Shown: positions 8,548 through 19,592, counted from the first letter of the stretch. The stretch is 64,000 bases of DNA from Collinsella aerofaciens (GCA_008671135.1 RQAP01000033.1:8544-72543), one strand, 5' to 3'. Numbers and translations: made by a program. Notes: generated from the sequence alone by a model not told the origin.

Positions 8548-9558
8548 CTACGCGGTTTTGCCCTCAATGAGTTCAACGGGGAGCTTGATATTCGATTCGG
8601 GATTATCGCCGTTAATAAGAGCGATGATGGATTGCGCCGCGAGCTCTCCGATGCGATCGATATCTTGACGTACGGTTGTTAAGTCAGGCATAAACGTCAT
8701 AGTTCGGCGGGCACCATCCGCGCCCACGACCTTAATATCGTCTGGAGCGCTCAAGCCACGCTGCTTCATCACGTTGAGACAGATGGCCGCCATCGTATCG
8801 TCTCCCGCAAAGATGCCGTCAATATCGGGGTTCTCATCGAGGATCTTCGCAACGACCGCGCCCTTTTCGTCGTCGGGCTTAACGAACTCAACCTCACGGA
8901 CAAGCGCGGACAAACCGGCCTGCTCAACAACATCGAGGTAGGCATCGGTACGCTTATTGGCAGGCATGCGCATGCGGCTATTGCTGCGCAGGCACAGGAT
9001 ACGCCTGCAGCCGTCATCAATCAGACGGCGCGTGGCGAGCTCGCCGATGCCATAGCTGTCACTTGCAATCTGGACAGAGCCCTCGCCAAGATCGCAGTCG
9101 ATGCCAACCAGGCTCAAGCCCATCTCGGCATATGCCTCAGCACCGATATTGAGGGAGTTGACGATTACGCCGTCGACCATATTGCGGCGGAGCATGTCGA
9201 TATAGGAACGCTCAAGATCAGGTCGATTGGCGCTGTTGCACAGCAACATCTTAAAGCCGTTTTCCGCTAACGTGCGCTCGACCGCCTGCACAACCTGAGC
9301 ATGGAACGGGCTGCTCACAAAGGGAACGATCATACCGATAAGATTCAGGCGACCGTTGAGCATGGCACGGGCGATATCGTTGGGCGTGTAATTGATGCGC
9401 TCCATCGCCGCATGGACTTTATCGCGGGTTTCCTGGCTAATGTAGCCGCGATTATTAAGCACGCGAGATACCGTAGTAGGCGAAACCCCCGCCACCGCTG
9501 CAACTTCCTTGATGCCAGGCTTAGCCGTATCTTTAGAACGAGCACTCTCGCGAGCCAT
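8548..9558 (-). CDS. LacI family repressor of the sucrose/fructan operon
   Basis: The 336-residue protein starts with a helix-turn-helix (IKEVAAVAGVSPTTVSRVLNNRGYI) and a hinge with AMLNGR, then a periplasmic-binding-type effector domain (LIGMIVPFVSSPFHAQVV; DGIFAGDDTMAAICL). GGAGG lies five bases before the ATG at 9558, which I prefer over the ATG at 9579. It sits upstream of the GH32-EIIBC-GH32 genes on the same strand. Operators of the form ATGTCAAACGTTTACAT lie both upstream of it (9578-9594) and between it and the operon, so control of the operon and of itself is inferred. The inducer is probably a fructoside or its phosphate. Confidence 0.88.
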   Translation of the reverse strand: MARESARSKDTAKPGIKEVAAVAGVSPTTVSRVLNNRGYISQETRDKVHAAMERINYTPNDIARAMLNGRLNLIGMIVPFVSSPFHAQVVQAVERTLAENGFKMLLCNSANRPDLERSYIDMLRRNMVDGVIVNSLNIGAEAYAEMGLSLVGIDCDLGEGSVQIASDSYGIGELATRRLIDDGCRRILCLRSNSRMRMPANKRTDAYLDVVEQAGLSALVREVEFVKPDDEKGAVVAKILDENPDIDGIFAGDDTMAAICLNVMKQRGLSAPDDIKVVGADGARRTMTFMPDLTTVRQDIDRIGELAAQSIIALINGDNPESNIKLPVELIEGKTA

Positions 9559-9577
9559 AGCACCCTCCCCCATCAAC

Positions 9578-9594
9578 ATGTCAAACGTTTACAT
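9578..9594. promoter_or_regulatory. Autoregulatory LacI-type operator
   Basis: ATGTCAAACGTTTACAT, nearly a perfect palindrome, lies 20 bases before the repressor start, next to the ribosome site. Confidence 0.7.
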
Positions 9595-9711
9595 ACGAAC
9601 AAAGCATACCCCAACAACAGCGGGAAGACGGTAACAGCACAAGTAAGTAAACGACTCATCCAAATAATTAGGAGAGTTCCGCCTAAAGGGTGACTCCGAA
9701 GAACCCCGCTT

Positions 9712-9834
9712 GGCCGGTTTTGGGTTATTTTCCAAAACATCCCGCAGGACGCAAAGAGGCCCCGCCGCGCAACGCGCGCAGCGGAGCCTCTTTGCATGTC
9801 CGAGGACGTTTTGGAAAATAACCCAAAACCGGCC
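9712..9834 (-). terminator. Two-tier long hairpin element 3' of the split pfl genes
   Basis: Outer arms of 27 bases (9712-9738 and 9808-9834) are perfectly complementary. An inner stem (GCAAAGAGGC...GCCTCTTTGC) sits inside, separated by asymmetric bits CCGCAGG and CCGAGGAC. The same inner core with entirely different outer arms occurs at 24275-24399, also about 30 bases past the stop of a minus-strand gene. It probably ends or protects the pfl transcript. Confidence 0.7.
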
Positions 9835-9861
9835 CCAGTAATCCTACAGGAGTTGAACCCT

Positions 9862-10113
9862 TTAGAACTTATCGTGGAAGGTACGCGCAATGACCTCGTC
9901 CTGCTGCTCCTTGGTGAGCGTGTGGAAGTTCACGGCATAGCCGGAAACGCGGATGGTCAGCTGCGGGTACTTCTCGGGGTGAGCCTGAGCGTCGAGCAGC
10001 GTCTCACGGTTGAAGACGTTGATGTTCAGGTGGTGGCCACCCTTCTCGGCGTAAGCGTCGAGCATGTGGACCAGGTTATCGGCCTGAGTCTCGGAAACTT
10101 CAGAAACCTTCAT
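9862..10113 (-). CDS. grcA: Separate glycyl-radical domain of pyruvate formate-lyase (GrcA-like)
   Basis: This 83-residue protein corresponds to the C-terminal end of [19 protein letters not shown], then [18 protein letters not shown] with radical glycine G58. The preceding gene encodes a PFL chain that stops just before this domain. The two together total 766 residues, close to the 760 of a one-chain PFL. It has its own ribosome site (GAAGGAG) and ATG and is 85 bases downstream of the catalytic chain in the same operon. It should dock on that chain after activation by PflA. In other bacteria GrcA is a spare part repairing damaged PFL; here it seems to be the only radical domain in the locus. 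Confidence 0.85.
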   Translation of the reverse strand: MKVSEVSETQADNLVHMLDAYAEKGGHHLNINVFNRETLLDAQAHPEKYPQLTIRVSGYAVNFHTLTKEQQDEVIARTFHDKF

Positions 10114-10136
10114 AATGTGTCTCCTTCGATTGACAG

Positions 10137-10156
10137 GCGCCGGCCGAAACCGGCGC
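10137..10156. other. Intercistronic hairpin between PFL chain and radical domain
   Basis: GCGCCGG and its complement enclose a six-base loop, ending about 10 bases before the ribosome site of the radical-domain gene. It could stabilise or time translation of the short gene. Confidence 0.5.
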
Positions 10157-10173
10157 GCTAATCAGTAATCGTT

Positions 10174-10196
10174 ATTGTTAGTATAGCACTAACAAT
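10174..10196 (-). terminator. Hairpin directly after the PFL catalytic chain stop
   Basis: Nine-base arms ATTGTTAGT / ACTAACAAT lie two bases past the stop codon. There is no run of T, so partial attenuation or processing is likelier than full termination. Confidence 0.4.
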
Positions 10197-10198
10197 AG

Positions 10199-12250
<2,052 letters not shown>

Positions 12251-12538
12251 TGTGTAACCACGCTCCTAGTTACGTGTAATGCGGCGCTCTCTCACACCGC
12301 TACTTATTGAATTCTTGAATTATCGGCTTGCACTACCGGCTTCTTCCGTTCTTCACCACACGTTGGTACAGGGGAAAAACGTTTGTCCACCTTGGAACTG
12401 CAACCCAAAACCCAAGATTTCACCCGTTTGAGAAGGATAACATAGCCACCCCCTTCATCAGGGCTGTTATATGTTTCTTTTTTTATACCATTAGGGCATT
12501 TTTAACAAATCCGCAGGAAATGCTAGCGCGAACAACTA

Positions 12539-12549
12539 CCGTTCACCGA
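12539..12549 (+). promoter_or_regulatory. CCGTTYACCGA motif upstream of pfl
   Basis: CCGTTCACCGA lies 290 bases upstream of pflB, in antisense to it, unlike the other copies, which read with the gene. Confidence 0.4.
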
Positions 12550-12636
12550 TTTGTTTGGTATTTTTCCTTGCCTTTGTACGACGTTCACTCTAGCTGTTAT
12601 GCCAGCTTTAGCAGGGTAAAGCGCCTCTGAGTAGGC

Positions 12637-12729
12637 TTTGGGACATGCCCAACGATCTACCCCAAACTTTACTGGCACCGACGGTGTACGGAGGTCGCCT
12701 AAAGGTAGTTTTCTAGGCATGTCCCAAAA
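12637..12729. repeat. Imperfect long inverted repeat
   Basis: TTTGGGACATGCCC at the left pairs with GGCATGTCCCAAA at the right, and the match continues with gaps into GATCTACC / GGTAGTTTTC. It lies between the pfl leader and the MarR gene. Confidence 0.55.
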
Positions 12730-12801
12730 TCTACCGTATAGAGCGCGCGTGCATGGGTATCATCTTTCACCGAAAATAGTTTCTAGTGTTAGGGGTTTTC
12801 G

Positions 12802-13251
12802 GTGGAAGATACCGATTTCCGTGAACTTGGGCGTCAGCTCTTTACCGAGTTTGGCAGCATGCACCAGCGCGTTTCGCGCTTTGCCGACCAGGCTCTGGGT
12901 GGCGAGATGGCCGTCATGCGCGCCCTCATGCGCGCCGGCGGCTCGCTCACGCCGAGCGAACTCGCCGATCGTGCCTGGGTCTCGAGCGCCCGCATCGCCA
13001 ATATCCTGCGCGCCCTCGAGGCCAAGGGCTGGGTCGAGCGCGAGCACTCAAAGACCGACCGTCGTCGCGTACACGTCACGGTGACCGACAAAGGATTCCA
13101 GGTTATCGAAATCAAACGTCGGGAATTCGAGGACCGCACCGCGGCCTTCCTCGAGCAGCTTGGCGAAACAGATACCCAAGAGATGGTGCGCCTTCTTAGA
13201 CGTGCCAACGAAATTATCGACCGCAATCAAGAAAGGAGAGATGCCGAGTGA
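12802..13251 (+). CDS. MarR family transcriptional regulator
   Basis: The 149-residue protein has a winged helix-turn-helix: LTPSELADRAWVSSARIANILRALEAKGWVEREHSKTDRRRVHVTVTDKG, the DR(R)xxxVxLT wing typical of MarR. Its last bases overlap the GTG start of the ABC exporter gene, so the three genes form an operon. It probably represses the exporter and is released by a drug or metabolite. The start is a GTG after a TTAGGGG stretch; no in-frame ATG lies near. Confidence 0.85.
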   Translation: MEDTDFRELGRQLFTEFGSMHQRVSRFADQALGGEMAVMRALMRAGGSLTPSELADRAWVSSARIANILRALEAKGWVEREHSKTDRRRVHVTVTDKGFQVIEIKRREFEDRTAAFLEQLGETDTQEMVRLLRRANEIIDRNQERRDAE

Positions 13252-15614
13252 GGATTCTCAAGCTCTTTAAAAAACATGTCCTGGCACTGTTCGCAGCTAT
13301 CGTACTTATCGTAATCAGCTGCAACGCCGATCTGGCGCTGCCTACCTATATGAGCGACATCGTCGACGTGGGTGTGCAGCAAGGCGGCATCGCGTCGCCC
13401 GTACCCGACACCATCCGCGCCGAATCGCTCGACGACCTCGAACTCTTTATGAGCGCCAAGGACGCCAAGACGGTAGAAGCTGCGTTTGGCAAGGCAGACA
13501 AAAACGGGATTCGCACGTACAAGGGAACCGAGGATGAGCGCGCCGACGGCAGCAAGCTCGCCGATATCATGAGTCTGCCCGAGACCGTCGTCCTTTCGCT
13601 CAACCAGGGTATTGACGCCAACTCCATGGGTGACATGATGGGCACGTCCGGTGAGAAAGACAACAGCGGCGCCCAGGCCATACCCACGCCCGAGCAGATG
13701 GCGGCGATGACGCCCGAGCAACTCGCCGAGATGCAGCAGAAGGCCGCAGCGGCGCAGAACATGCAAAAGCAGATTGATGCCGACGGCGGCAAGATCACCA
13801 TGAAGAGTCTGCGCCTAGGTGTCAAGGGCGGTCTGGTAGACCAAAGCAAGCTCGTCGAGGGCGCCAACGATATGGCTGACAAAATGGGCTCCATGTCGGG
13901 CTCCATCGTCACCCAGCGCGCCGTGAGCTACGTGCAGGACGAGTACAAGGCACAGGGCATCGACCCCGCTGACGTGCAGAACGCCTACCTGGGCCGCATG
14001 GCGACCACGATGTTTGGTCTGTGTCTGGTGTCGCTGGTCGCCACCATCCTGACCGGCGCCGTGGCTTCGCGCACCGCCTGCTCCATCGCCCGCGACCTGC
14101 GCCGCGAGACCTTCAACAAGGTTATGCACTTCTCGCCGGCCGAGGTGGGCAAGTTTAGCCAGGCCTCGCTCATCACCCGCTGCACCAACGACATTCAGCA
14201 GATTCAGATGGCCGCAACCCTGTTTATCCGCATGTGCCTGATGGCTCCCGTCATGGGCATCGTCGCCGTCATGCGCGTCCTGGCCAACCATACCGGCCTG
14301 GAGTGGACCATCGCTGTGGCCATCATCGCGGTTTCGGCTGTCGTCGGCGTGCTCATGGGCCTCACCATGCCCAAGTTCAAAAAGATGCAGAGCTTTGTTG
14401 ACCGCGTGAACCTTACCGCCCGTGAGCTGCTCGACGGCCTTATGCCCATCCGCTCGTTCAACCGCGAGGAGCATGAGCTCGAACGTTTTGACAAGGCATC
14501 ACTCGACCTGATGACCACGCAGCTCTACACCAACCGCGCCATGAGCTTTATGATGCCGCTCATGATGCTCGTCATGAACTGCATCACCGTACTTATCGTC
14601 TGGTTTGGCGCGCAGGGCGTGTCCGACGGCGTGATGCAGGTCGGCAACATGATGGCGTTTATCTCCTACACCATGCAGATCGTCATGGCGTTTATGATCC
14701 TCACCATGGTTTCGGTTATCCTGCCCCGTGCCGAGGTCGCAGCCGAGCGCGTGGAAGAGGTCATCACCTGCCCCACCAGCATCAACGACCCTGTCTCGCC
14801 CAAACTGCCCGTGGCCAGCGCGCCGCGCGGTGAGCTCACCTTCCGCGACGTGAGCTTCCAGTATCCCGATGCCCGCGCCGACGTCATCAGCGGCGTGAAC
14901 TTCACCACGCACGCCGGCCAGATGCTCGGCATCATTGGCTCCACGGGCTCGGGCAAGTCCACGCTTGTACAGCTGATTCCGCGCTTATACGACGTCACGG
15001 GCGGCAGCATTTCGCTCGACGGCATCGACGTGCGCGACATGACCCTTTCCGAGCTGCGCCGCCGCATTGGCTACATCCCGCAGCAGGGACGCCTATTCTC
15101 GGGCACCGTCGAGAGCAACCTCAAGTTTGCCGGCGACATGGTGAGCGATGATGACATGCACCAGGCCGCGCGCATCGCACAGGCCGAGGACTTTATCGCC
15201 GAGCGCGAGGGCGGTTACGACTCCCCCGTCAGCCAGGGCGGCTCCAATGTTTCGGGCGGTCAGCGCCAGCGCCTGGCCATCGCCCGCGCGTTGGCCAAAA
15301 AGCCCGAGGTCGTGGTGTTCGATGACTCGTTTAGCGCCCTCGACTACAAGACCGACGCTCGCCTGCGCGAAGAGCTTGCCAAAAACGTTACCGACGCCGC
15401 GCTCGTGGTCGTGGCCCAGCGCATCGCGACCATCATGCACGCCGACCAGATCATCGTGCTCGACGACGGCCACGTGGTGGGCACCGGTACGCACGAGGAG
15501 CTGCTGCGCAGCTGCCCGGCGTACCTGGAGATCGCACAGTCGCAGCTTTCCGCCGAGGAGCTGGGGCTTACCCAAGAAGAAATTGCAGCCGTCACGGAAG
15601 GAGGCGAGCGCTAA
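13248..15614 (+). CDS. ABC exporter half-transporter with degenerate ATP site (subunit 1)
   Basis: The 788-residue protein has one hydrophobic segment at about residues 8-28. A 200-residue extracytoplasmic Met/Gln/Ala-rich insert follows, then five more membrane segments and an ATPase domain. Walker A (GSTGSGKST) is near residue 565 and the signature VSGGQRQ near 668. The Walker B acid is Asp (VVVFDDSFSALD) and the H-loop His is Gln (VVVAQRI), the usual marks of the degenerate site in heterodimeric multidrug exporters. The GTG start overlaps the stop of marR, and its stop overlaps the start of subunit 2. The large insert is bigger than usual. Confidence 0.85.
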   Translation: MRILKLFKKHVLALFAAIVLIVISCNADLALPTYMSDIVDVGVQQGGIASPVPDTIRAESLDDLELFMSAKDAKTVEAAFGKADKNGIRTYKGTEDERADGSKLADIMSLPETVVLSLNQGIDANSMGDMMGTSGEKDNSGAQAIPTPEQMAAMTPEQLAEMQQKAAAAQNMQKQIDADGGKITMKSLRLGVKGGLVDQSKLVEGANDMADKMGSMSGSIVTQRAVSYVQDEYKAQGIDPADVQNAYLGRMATTMFGLCLVSLVATILTGAVASRTACSIARDLRRETFNKVMHFSPAEVGKFSQASLITRCTNDIQQIQMAATLFIRMCLMAPVMGIVAVMRVLANHTGLEWTIAVAIIAVSAVVGVLMGLTMPKFKKMQSFVDRVNLTARELLDGLMPIRSFNREEHELERFDKASLDLMTTQLYTNRAMSFMMPLMMLVMNCITVLIVWFGAQGVSDGVMQVGNMMAFISYTMQIVMAFMILTMVSVILPRAEVAAERVEEVITCPTSINDPVSPKLPVASAPRGELTFRDVSFQYPDARADVISGVNFTTHAGQMLGIIGSTGSGKSTLVQLIPRLYDVTGGSISLDGIDVRDMTLSELRRRIGYIPQQGRLFSGTVESNLKFAGDMVSDDDMHQAARIAQAEDFIAEREGGYDSPVSQGGSNVSGGQRQRLAIARALAKKPEVVVFDDSFSALDYKTDARLREELAKNVTDAALVVVAQRIATIMHADQIIVLDDGHVVGTGTHEELLRSCPAYLEIAQSQLSAEELGLTQEEIAAVTEGGER

Positions 15615-17470
15615 TGGCAGACAAGACCAAGACCCAAATTCCCAAGCCCACCCGCCAGCGTGGTCCCATGGGCCGCATGGGCGGCATGCGTCGCGGCGAA
15701 AAGGCCAAGGACTTTAAGGGCACCATGAGGCAGCTGCTCGGCTATATCGGCCAGCACAAGATTGCCGTGTTTGCCGCCGTCGCCTTTGCCGTGTGCTCGG
15801 TCATCTTTAACATTGTGGGGCCCAAGGTGCTCGGCCAGGTTACGACCAAGCTGTTCGAAGGCCTGGTCGCCAAGGTCAACGGCACCGGCGACGTTGACTT
15901 TGACTGGATCGCCAAGACGCTCGGCTTTTTGCTCTGCCTGTATCTGGCGAGCTCTGTCTGCAGCCTGGTCCAGGGCTGGCTCATGACCGGCGTCACGCAA
16001 AAGATCTGCTACCGCATGCGCAAGGAAATCGCCGCCAAGATTGCCGTCGTACCGATGAGTTACTTCAACGGCCACAGCAAGGGAGACGTACTCAGCCGCA
16101 TCACCAACGACGTCGATACGCTGGGTCAGTCGCTCAACCAGAGCGTGACGCAGCTCATCACGTCGGTGACGCAGATTATCGGCGTGCTCGTCATGATGCT
16201 GTCGATCAGCCTGCCGCTCACCGGCGTCACCGTGCTCACGCTGCCGGCAGCCGCAATTATCTTGATGGTGATGATTCACTTCTCGCAGCCGTACTTCCGC
16301 GAGCAGCAGCAGGTCCTGGGCGCCGTCAACGGCATTATCGAGGAGGACTTTGCCGGTCAAAACGTCATTCAGGTGTTCGACCGCGCCGAGGCCTCAATCG
16401 AGGAGTTCGACCGTCAAAACGACCGCCTGTTTATTAGTGGCTGGCGTTCGCAGTTCCTGTCGGGCCTGATGATGCCGCTTATGAGCCTGGTGGGCAACAT
16501 GGGTTACGTGGGCGTTGTCGTGGTGGGCGCGCAGCTCGCGCTGACCGGCAATGCCACGCCCGGCGACATCCAGAGCTTTATCCAGTACGTGCGCAACTTT
16601 ACGCAGCCGGTGCAGCAGCTGGGCAACGTGAGCAACACGATGCAGTCGATGGCAGCTGCCACCGAGCGTGTGTTTGAGTTCCTGGCCGCGCCCGAGGAGG
16701 AGCAGAAGGCCGACGCGCAGATTCCCGAGAAGCGCCCCGGCCACGTGGAGTTTGACCATGTCAAGTTTGGCTACACGCCCGACAAGACCATCATCCACGA
16801 CTTTAGCTGCGAGGCGCAGCCCGGCCAGACCATCGCCATCGTCGGCCCCACCGGCGCCGGCAAGACCACGCTCATTAAGCTGCTGCAGCGCTTCTACGAT
16901 GTGGACGACGGTTCGCTGCGTGTCGAGGGCGTCGACGTGCGCGACTGGGACCGCGCGGCGCTGCGCGGCGAGTTTGCCATGGTGCTGCAGGATACCTGGC
17001 TGTTTAACGGCACCATCCGCGAAAACATCCGCTACGGACGCCCCGATGCGAGCGATGCCGAGGTCGAAGCCGCTGCACGTGCCGCACGCTGCGACCACTT
17101 TATCCATACGCTCGCCGGCGGCTACGACTTTATGATCAACGAGGAGGGCACTAACCTGTCGCAGGGTCAGCGCCAGCTCGTGACCATCGCCCGTGCCATT
17201 TTGGCCGACCGCCCGGCGCTGATTCTGGACGAGGCGACCTCCAACGTCGATACCCGTACCGAGGAGCTTATTCAGCGTGCCATGGATGCGCTGATGCAGG
17301 GCCGTACCAGCTTTGTTATCGCGCACCGCCTGTCCACGATCCGCAACGCCGACGTGATCTTGGTAATTCGCGACGGCGACATCGTCGAGAAGGGCACGCA
17401 CGACGAGTTGCTCGCCCAGGGCGGCTTCTACGCCGACCTGTACAACTCGCAGTTCGACGAAGCGGCGTAA
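15614..17470 (+). CDS. ABC exporter half-transporter with canonical ATP site (subunit 2)
   Basis: The 618-residue protein has a Met/Gly/Arg-rich cytoplasmic start, six membrane segments between about residues 40 and 310, and an ATPase domain. Walker A GPTGAGKTT is near residue 413, followed by signature LSQGQRQ, Walker B LILDEATSNVD and H-loop FVIAHRLST. These are canonical, complementing the degenerate subunit encoded just upstream with a TAATG overlap. The pair should form one heterodimeric drug or lipid exporter. A strong terminator follows 33 bases after the stop. Confidence 0.88.
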   Translation: MADKTKTQIPKPTRQRGPMGRMGGMRRGEKAKDFKGTMRQLLGYIGQHKIAVFAAVAFAVCSVIFNIVGPKVLGQVTTKLFEGLVAKVNGTGDVDFDWIAKTLGFLLCLYLASSVCSLVQGWLMTGVTQKICYRMRKEIAAKIAVVPMSYFNGHSKGDVLSRITNDVDTLGQSLNQSVTQLITSVTQIIGVLVMMLSISLPLTGVTVLTLPAAAIILMVMIHFSQPYFREQQQVLGAVNGIIEEDFAGQNVIQVFDRAEASIEEFDRQNDRLFISGWRSQFLSGLMMPLMSLVGNMGYVGVVVVGAQLALTGNATPGDIQSFIQYVRNFTQPVQQLGNVSNTMQSMAAATERVFEFLAAPEEEQKADAQIPEKRPGHVEFDHVKFGYTPDKTIIHDFSCEAQPGQTIAIVGPTGAGKTTLIKLLQRFYDVDDGSLRVEGVDVRDWDRAALRGEFAMVLQDTWLFNGTIRENIRYGRPDASDAEVEAAARAARCDHFIHTLAGGYDFMINEEGTNLSQGQRQLVTIARAILADRPALILDEATSNVDTRTEELIQRAMDALMQGRTSFVIAHRLSTIRNADVILVIRDGDIVEKGTHDELLAQGGFYADLYNSQFDEAA

Positions 17471-17502
17471 ATTCTGCCGCAGGGAACGAATAACGCCCGA
17501 GA

Positions 17503-17536
17503 ACGGGGGCGCAGGACAACCTGCGCCCCCGTTTTT
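17503..17536 (+). terminator. Intrinsic terminator of the marR-ABC operon
   Basis: A 12-base GC-rich stem (ACGGGGGCGCAG and complement) with a six-base loop is followed by a run of T. Confidence 0.85.
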
Positions 17537-17591
17537 GTTCTGCGGCCCTTGAGCCGCCTCCCCTGGGACCTGATTGACAGCCCCTTCGAGG

Positions 17592-17829
17592 CCCCGTGGG
17601 CAAAAAAGGGCAAATATGAGTACTGTTACTTTTTTAGTATCAGCCAAAACAGCCTCAAACGACCTCCTTGCGGCCTCTATACGCCTTCAAATTAATCAAA
17701 ACGCCCGTTAGCGGGCTTCTGCGTGCCAACGTTAATGAACATATTTTTCACTTTGTCTATTATCTTGCCAGACCGATATGATACTAAGATAGCAACCGTA
17801 CTCATATTTGGCATTTTTTGCCCGCGGGG
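17592..17829. repeat. MITE-like element with 50-base terminal inverted repeats
   Basis: The ends 17592-17641 and 17780-17829 are imperfect inverted repeats (ATATGAGTAC core, about 8 mismatches) bounding 238 bases with no gene. The size and ends fit a small non-autonomous element. No flanking target duplication was identified by eye. Confidence 0.5.
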
Positions 17830-17911
17830 TGTTTCCTGGGGAACCGACAACAGCCTTAGGGTCGCGCGCGGTGCCACTCCCTCCCGACATCCGCCGACGT
17901 TTACCCAGATA

Positions 17912-17950
17912 AAACCTGCCAAAATAAACCTGTCCCTTTTTGGCAGGTTT
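17912..17950 (+). terminator. Hairpin with CCTGTCCC loop in the DAHP synthase leader
   Basis: The arms AAACCTGCCAAAA and TTTTTGGCAGGTTT enclose TAAACCTGTCCC. It lies upstream of the mapped-looking promoter, so it more likely ends upstream transcription than attenuates aroF. Confidence 0.5.
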
Positions 17951-17965
17951 CGGGGTAACAAGGGC

Positions 17966-17994
17966 TTGCACTTTAGCGTGCGACAGCGGATAAT
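17966..17994 (+). promoter_or_regulatory. Sigma-70-type promoter for DAHP synthase
   Basis: TTGCAC and GATAAT are separated by exactly 17 bases and lie 55 bases upstream of the start codon. Confidence 0.7.
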
Positions 17995-18048
17995 GCCGAA
18001 CACTCAACAGTACGCTTATTGCTCTTTCTATAGATTGAGGAGGCCCCT

Positions 18049-19080
18049 ATGGCCATGGAATTCAAACGCAAGTTGCCGATCCCCATGGAGATCCGCGAGG
18101 AAATGCCGCTTTCTGCCGAGCTTACCGCCAAAAAGCAGGCATTTGACGCCGAGGTCGCCAAAGTCTTTACCGGTGAGGACGCACGCAAGGTGCTCATCAT
18201 CGGCCCGTGCTCTGCCGACCGCGAGGATTCGGTGCTTGAGTACATGAACCGACTGGCCAAGACCGCCGAGGAGGTCAAGGACAAGCTCATCATCATTCCG
18301 CGCGTCTACACCAATAAGCCGCGTACCAAGGGCACCGGTTACAAGGGTCTTCTACACAACCCCAACCCCGAGGCTCCCGACGACCTGCTCGAGGGCGTCA
18401 AGGCCATCCGCCATATGCACCTGCGCGTTATTGAAGAAACGGGCTTCTTTACCGCCGATGAGATGCTCTACCCGTCCAACTACCAGTACCTCGTTGACCT
18501 GCTGAGCTATGTTGCCGTGGGCGCACGCTCGGTCGAAAACCAGGAGCATCGCCTGGTGTCGAGCGGCATTTCGGTGCCCGTCGGCATGAAGAATCCCACT
18601 GCCGGCTCTACCACCGTTATGCTCAACTCCATTTACGCCGCGCAGGCGCACCAGAGCTTCATCTTCCGCAACTGGGAGGTCGAGTGCGGCGGCAATCCGC
18701 TCGCGCACGCCGTTATGCGTGGCTACATCGGTCTCGATGGGCGCACCTACCCCAACTACCACTACGAACACCTGGAGCGCCTGGCCGAGCGCTACACCGA
18801 GCACGCCGGCTATGCTAATCCGGCAGCGGTCATCGACTGCAACCACGACAACTCGGGCAAGCGTCCGCTGGAGCAGTATCGCATTTGCAAGGAGGTGCTC
18901 GACAGCTGCCGCCGCAACGAGTCCATCTCCAAGCTGGTCAAGGGCTTTATGATCGAGTCCTACCTGGAGGACGGCAACCAGCCGGTCGACGGCGGCGTCT
19001 TTGGCAAGTCGATCACCGACCCGTGCCTGGGCTGGGAAAAGACCGACTACCTCATCCACGAGATCGCAGAGCGCATTTAG
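18049..19080 (+). CDS. aroF: 3-deoxy-7-phosphoheptulonate (DAHP) synthase, class I
   Basis: The 343-residue protein shows the class I DAHP synthase pattern: IIGPCSADRE, PRVYTNKPRTKGTGYKGL, GARSVENQEHR, GMKNPTAGST, IDCNHDNSGKRP and GFMIESYLEDGNQ. It condenses phosphoenolpyruvate and erythrose-4-phosphate, the entry step to aromatic amino acids. The N-terminus is short, with no added regulatory domain. AGGAGG sits seven bases upstream of the ATG. It is a single-gene unit, with its own promoter at 17966 and a structured 3' element starting one base past its stop. The symbol aroF/G/H cannot be settled from sequence alone. Confidence 0.92.
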   Translation: MAMEFKRKLPIPMEIREEMPLSAELTAKKQAFDAEVAKVFTGEDARKVLIIGPCSADREDSVLEYMNRLAKTAEEVKDKLIIIPRVYTNKPRTKGTGYKGLLHNPNPEAPDDLLEGVKAIRHMHLRVIEETGFFTADEMLYPSNYQYLVDLLSYVAVGARSVENQEHRLVSSGISVPVGMKNPTAGSTTVMLNSIYAAQAHQSFIFRNWEVECGGNPLAHAVMRGYIGLDGRTYPNYHYEHLERLAERYTEHAGYANPAAVIDCNHDNSGKRPLEQYRICKEVLDSCRRNESISKLVKGFMIESYLEDGNQPVDGGVFGKSITDPCLGWEKTDYLIHEIAERI

Positions 19081-19081
19081 A

Positions 19082-19226
19082 GTTACGGCGTTTTACTAAA
19101 CGCCGTAACGGCTCGACGCTGCAACCCCGTCAGAGCGGCAATCTGCCTTTCAGCTTCGACGGCATGACCAAAAGGTCAATGCCGCCTCGCTTCAAGGCAC
19201 CTTGCTCGCTCTGGCGGGCTTTCGCT
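19082..19226 (+). repeat. Structured 3' element, copy 1
   Basis: One base past the aroF stop, a 12-base perfect stem (GTTACGGCGTTT and complement) begins. It is followed by GACGCTGCAA and a conserved block of about 115 bases holding the hairpin GGCATGACC/GGTCAATGCC. Copies 2 and 3 (33717-33861, 35962-36107) sit in the same place and orientation relative to their genes. The first stem has different bases in each copy but stays paired. Confidence 0.75.
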
Positions 19227-19296
19227 GACTTTTGCTCTACCTGCGGTGTTGGCGGGGTAGCTAATTTAGGATGGGGCTCTTTTAGCTACCCGCAAA

Positions 19297-19326
19297 GTAG
19301 CCGTTGGGGACGTCCCCAACGGCTAC
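19297..19326. repeat. Perfect 30-base palindrome
   Basis: GTAGCCGTTGGGGAC is followed directly by its exact complement. The centre GGGGACGTCCCC links it to the other GTCCCC hairpins. Confidence 0.7.
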
Positions 19327-19371
19327 CCGGGAGAGTTGCCTTCCCTCGTGGCGGTCTTCTAGCAGGAAAAC

Positions 19372-19492
19372 CAAGTGAGTAGGCTTTTTGCAGGAGGCCA
19401 AGCACGCCCCAAAACGCCACAGTTCTGACCTGCAGTTTTATAGATCATTTGTCACGATGTGCTCGGCAAGTTCAAAAAAGTCTACTCACTTG
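19372..19492. repeat. Imperfect inverted repeat, about 34-base arms
   Basis: Arms beginning CAAGTGAGTAG (19372-19405) pair with 19459-19492, with some mismatches. It contains no gene and resembles a small palindromic element. Confidence 0.5.
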
Positions 19493-19513
19493 CATCCCAG
19501 ACACACCAGGTTG

Positions 19514-19555
19514 GTAAAAACCGCCGCGAAGGGCCCCTGGTCCCTTCGCGGCGGT
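19514..19555 (-). terminator. Intrinsic terminator of the ABC permease operon
   Basis: A 14-base stem (CCGCCGCGAAGGG and complement) is followed on the minus strand by TTTTT. It lies 38 bases past the permease stop. Confidence 0.8.
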
Positions 19556-19592
19556 CATACGCCTCTGATTTTGCGACGGTTTTGCCCGCTTG

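Larger units (their letters stand above)
12251..12801. other. Long intergenic region upstream of pfl
   Basis: About 550 bases without a convincing gene. It holds the CCGTTCACCGA motif at 12539 and an imperfect inverted repeat at 12637-12729. The AT-rich stretch around 12470-12520 may contain the pfl promoter, but I could not fix it. No clear FNR-type site was found by eye. Confidence 0.6.

Noticed and set aside
10114..10198. A frameshift or sequencing error as the reason for the split PFL
   Set aside because: There is a proper stop, an 85-base gap with two hairpins, a Shine-Dalgarno site and an ATG; one or two base changes could not join the frames.
12328..12630. Open frame of 100 residues in the pfl leader
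   Set aside because: No ribosome site, no domain, and composition unlike the neighbouring genes.
17912..17950. A tryptophan or T-box type attenuator for DAHP synthase
   Set aside because: The hairpin lies upstream of the best promoter, and no T-box or leader peptide features were seen.
17692..18007. Small frames on the minus strand upstream of aroF
   Set aside because: They cross the MITE-like element, a hairpin and the aroF promoter and show no coding character.
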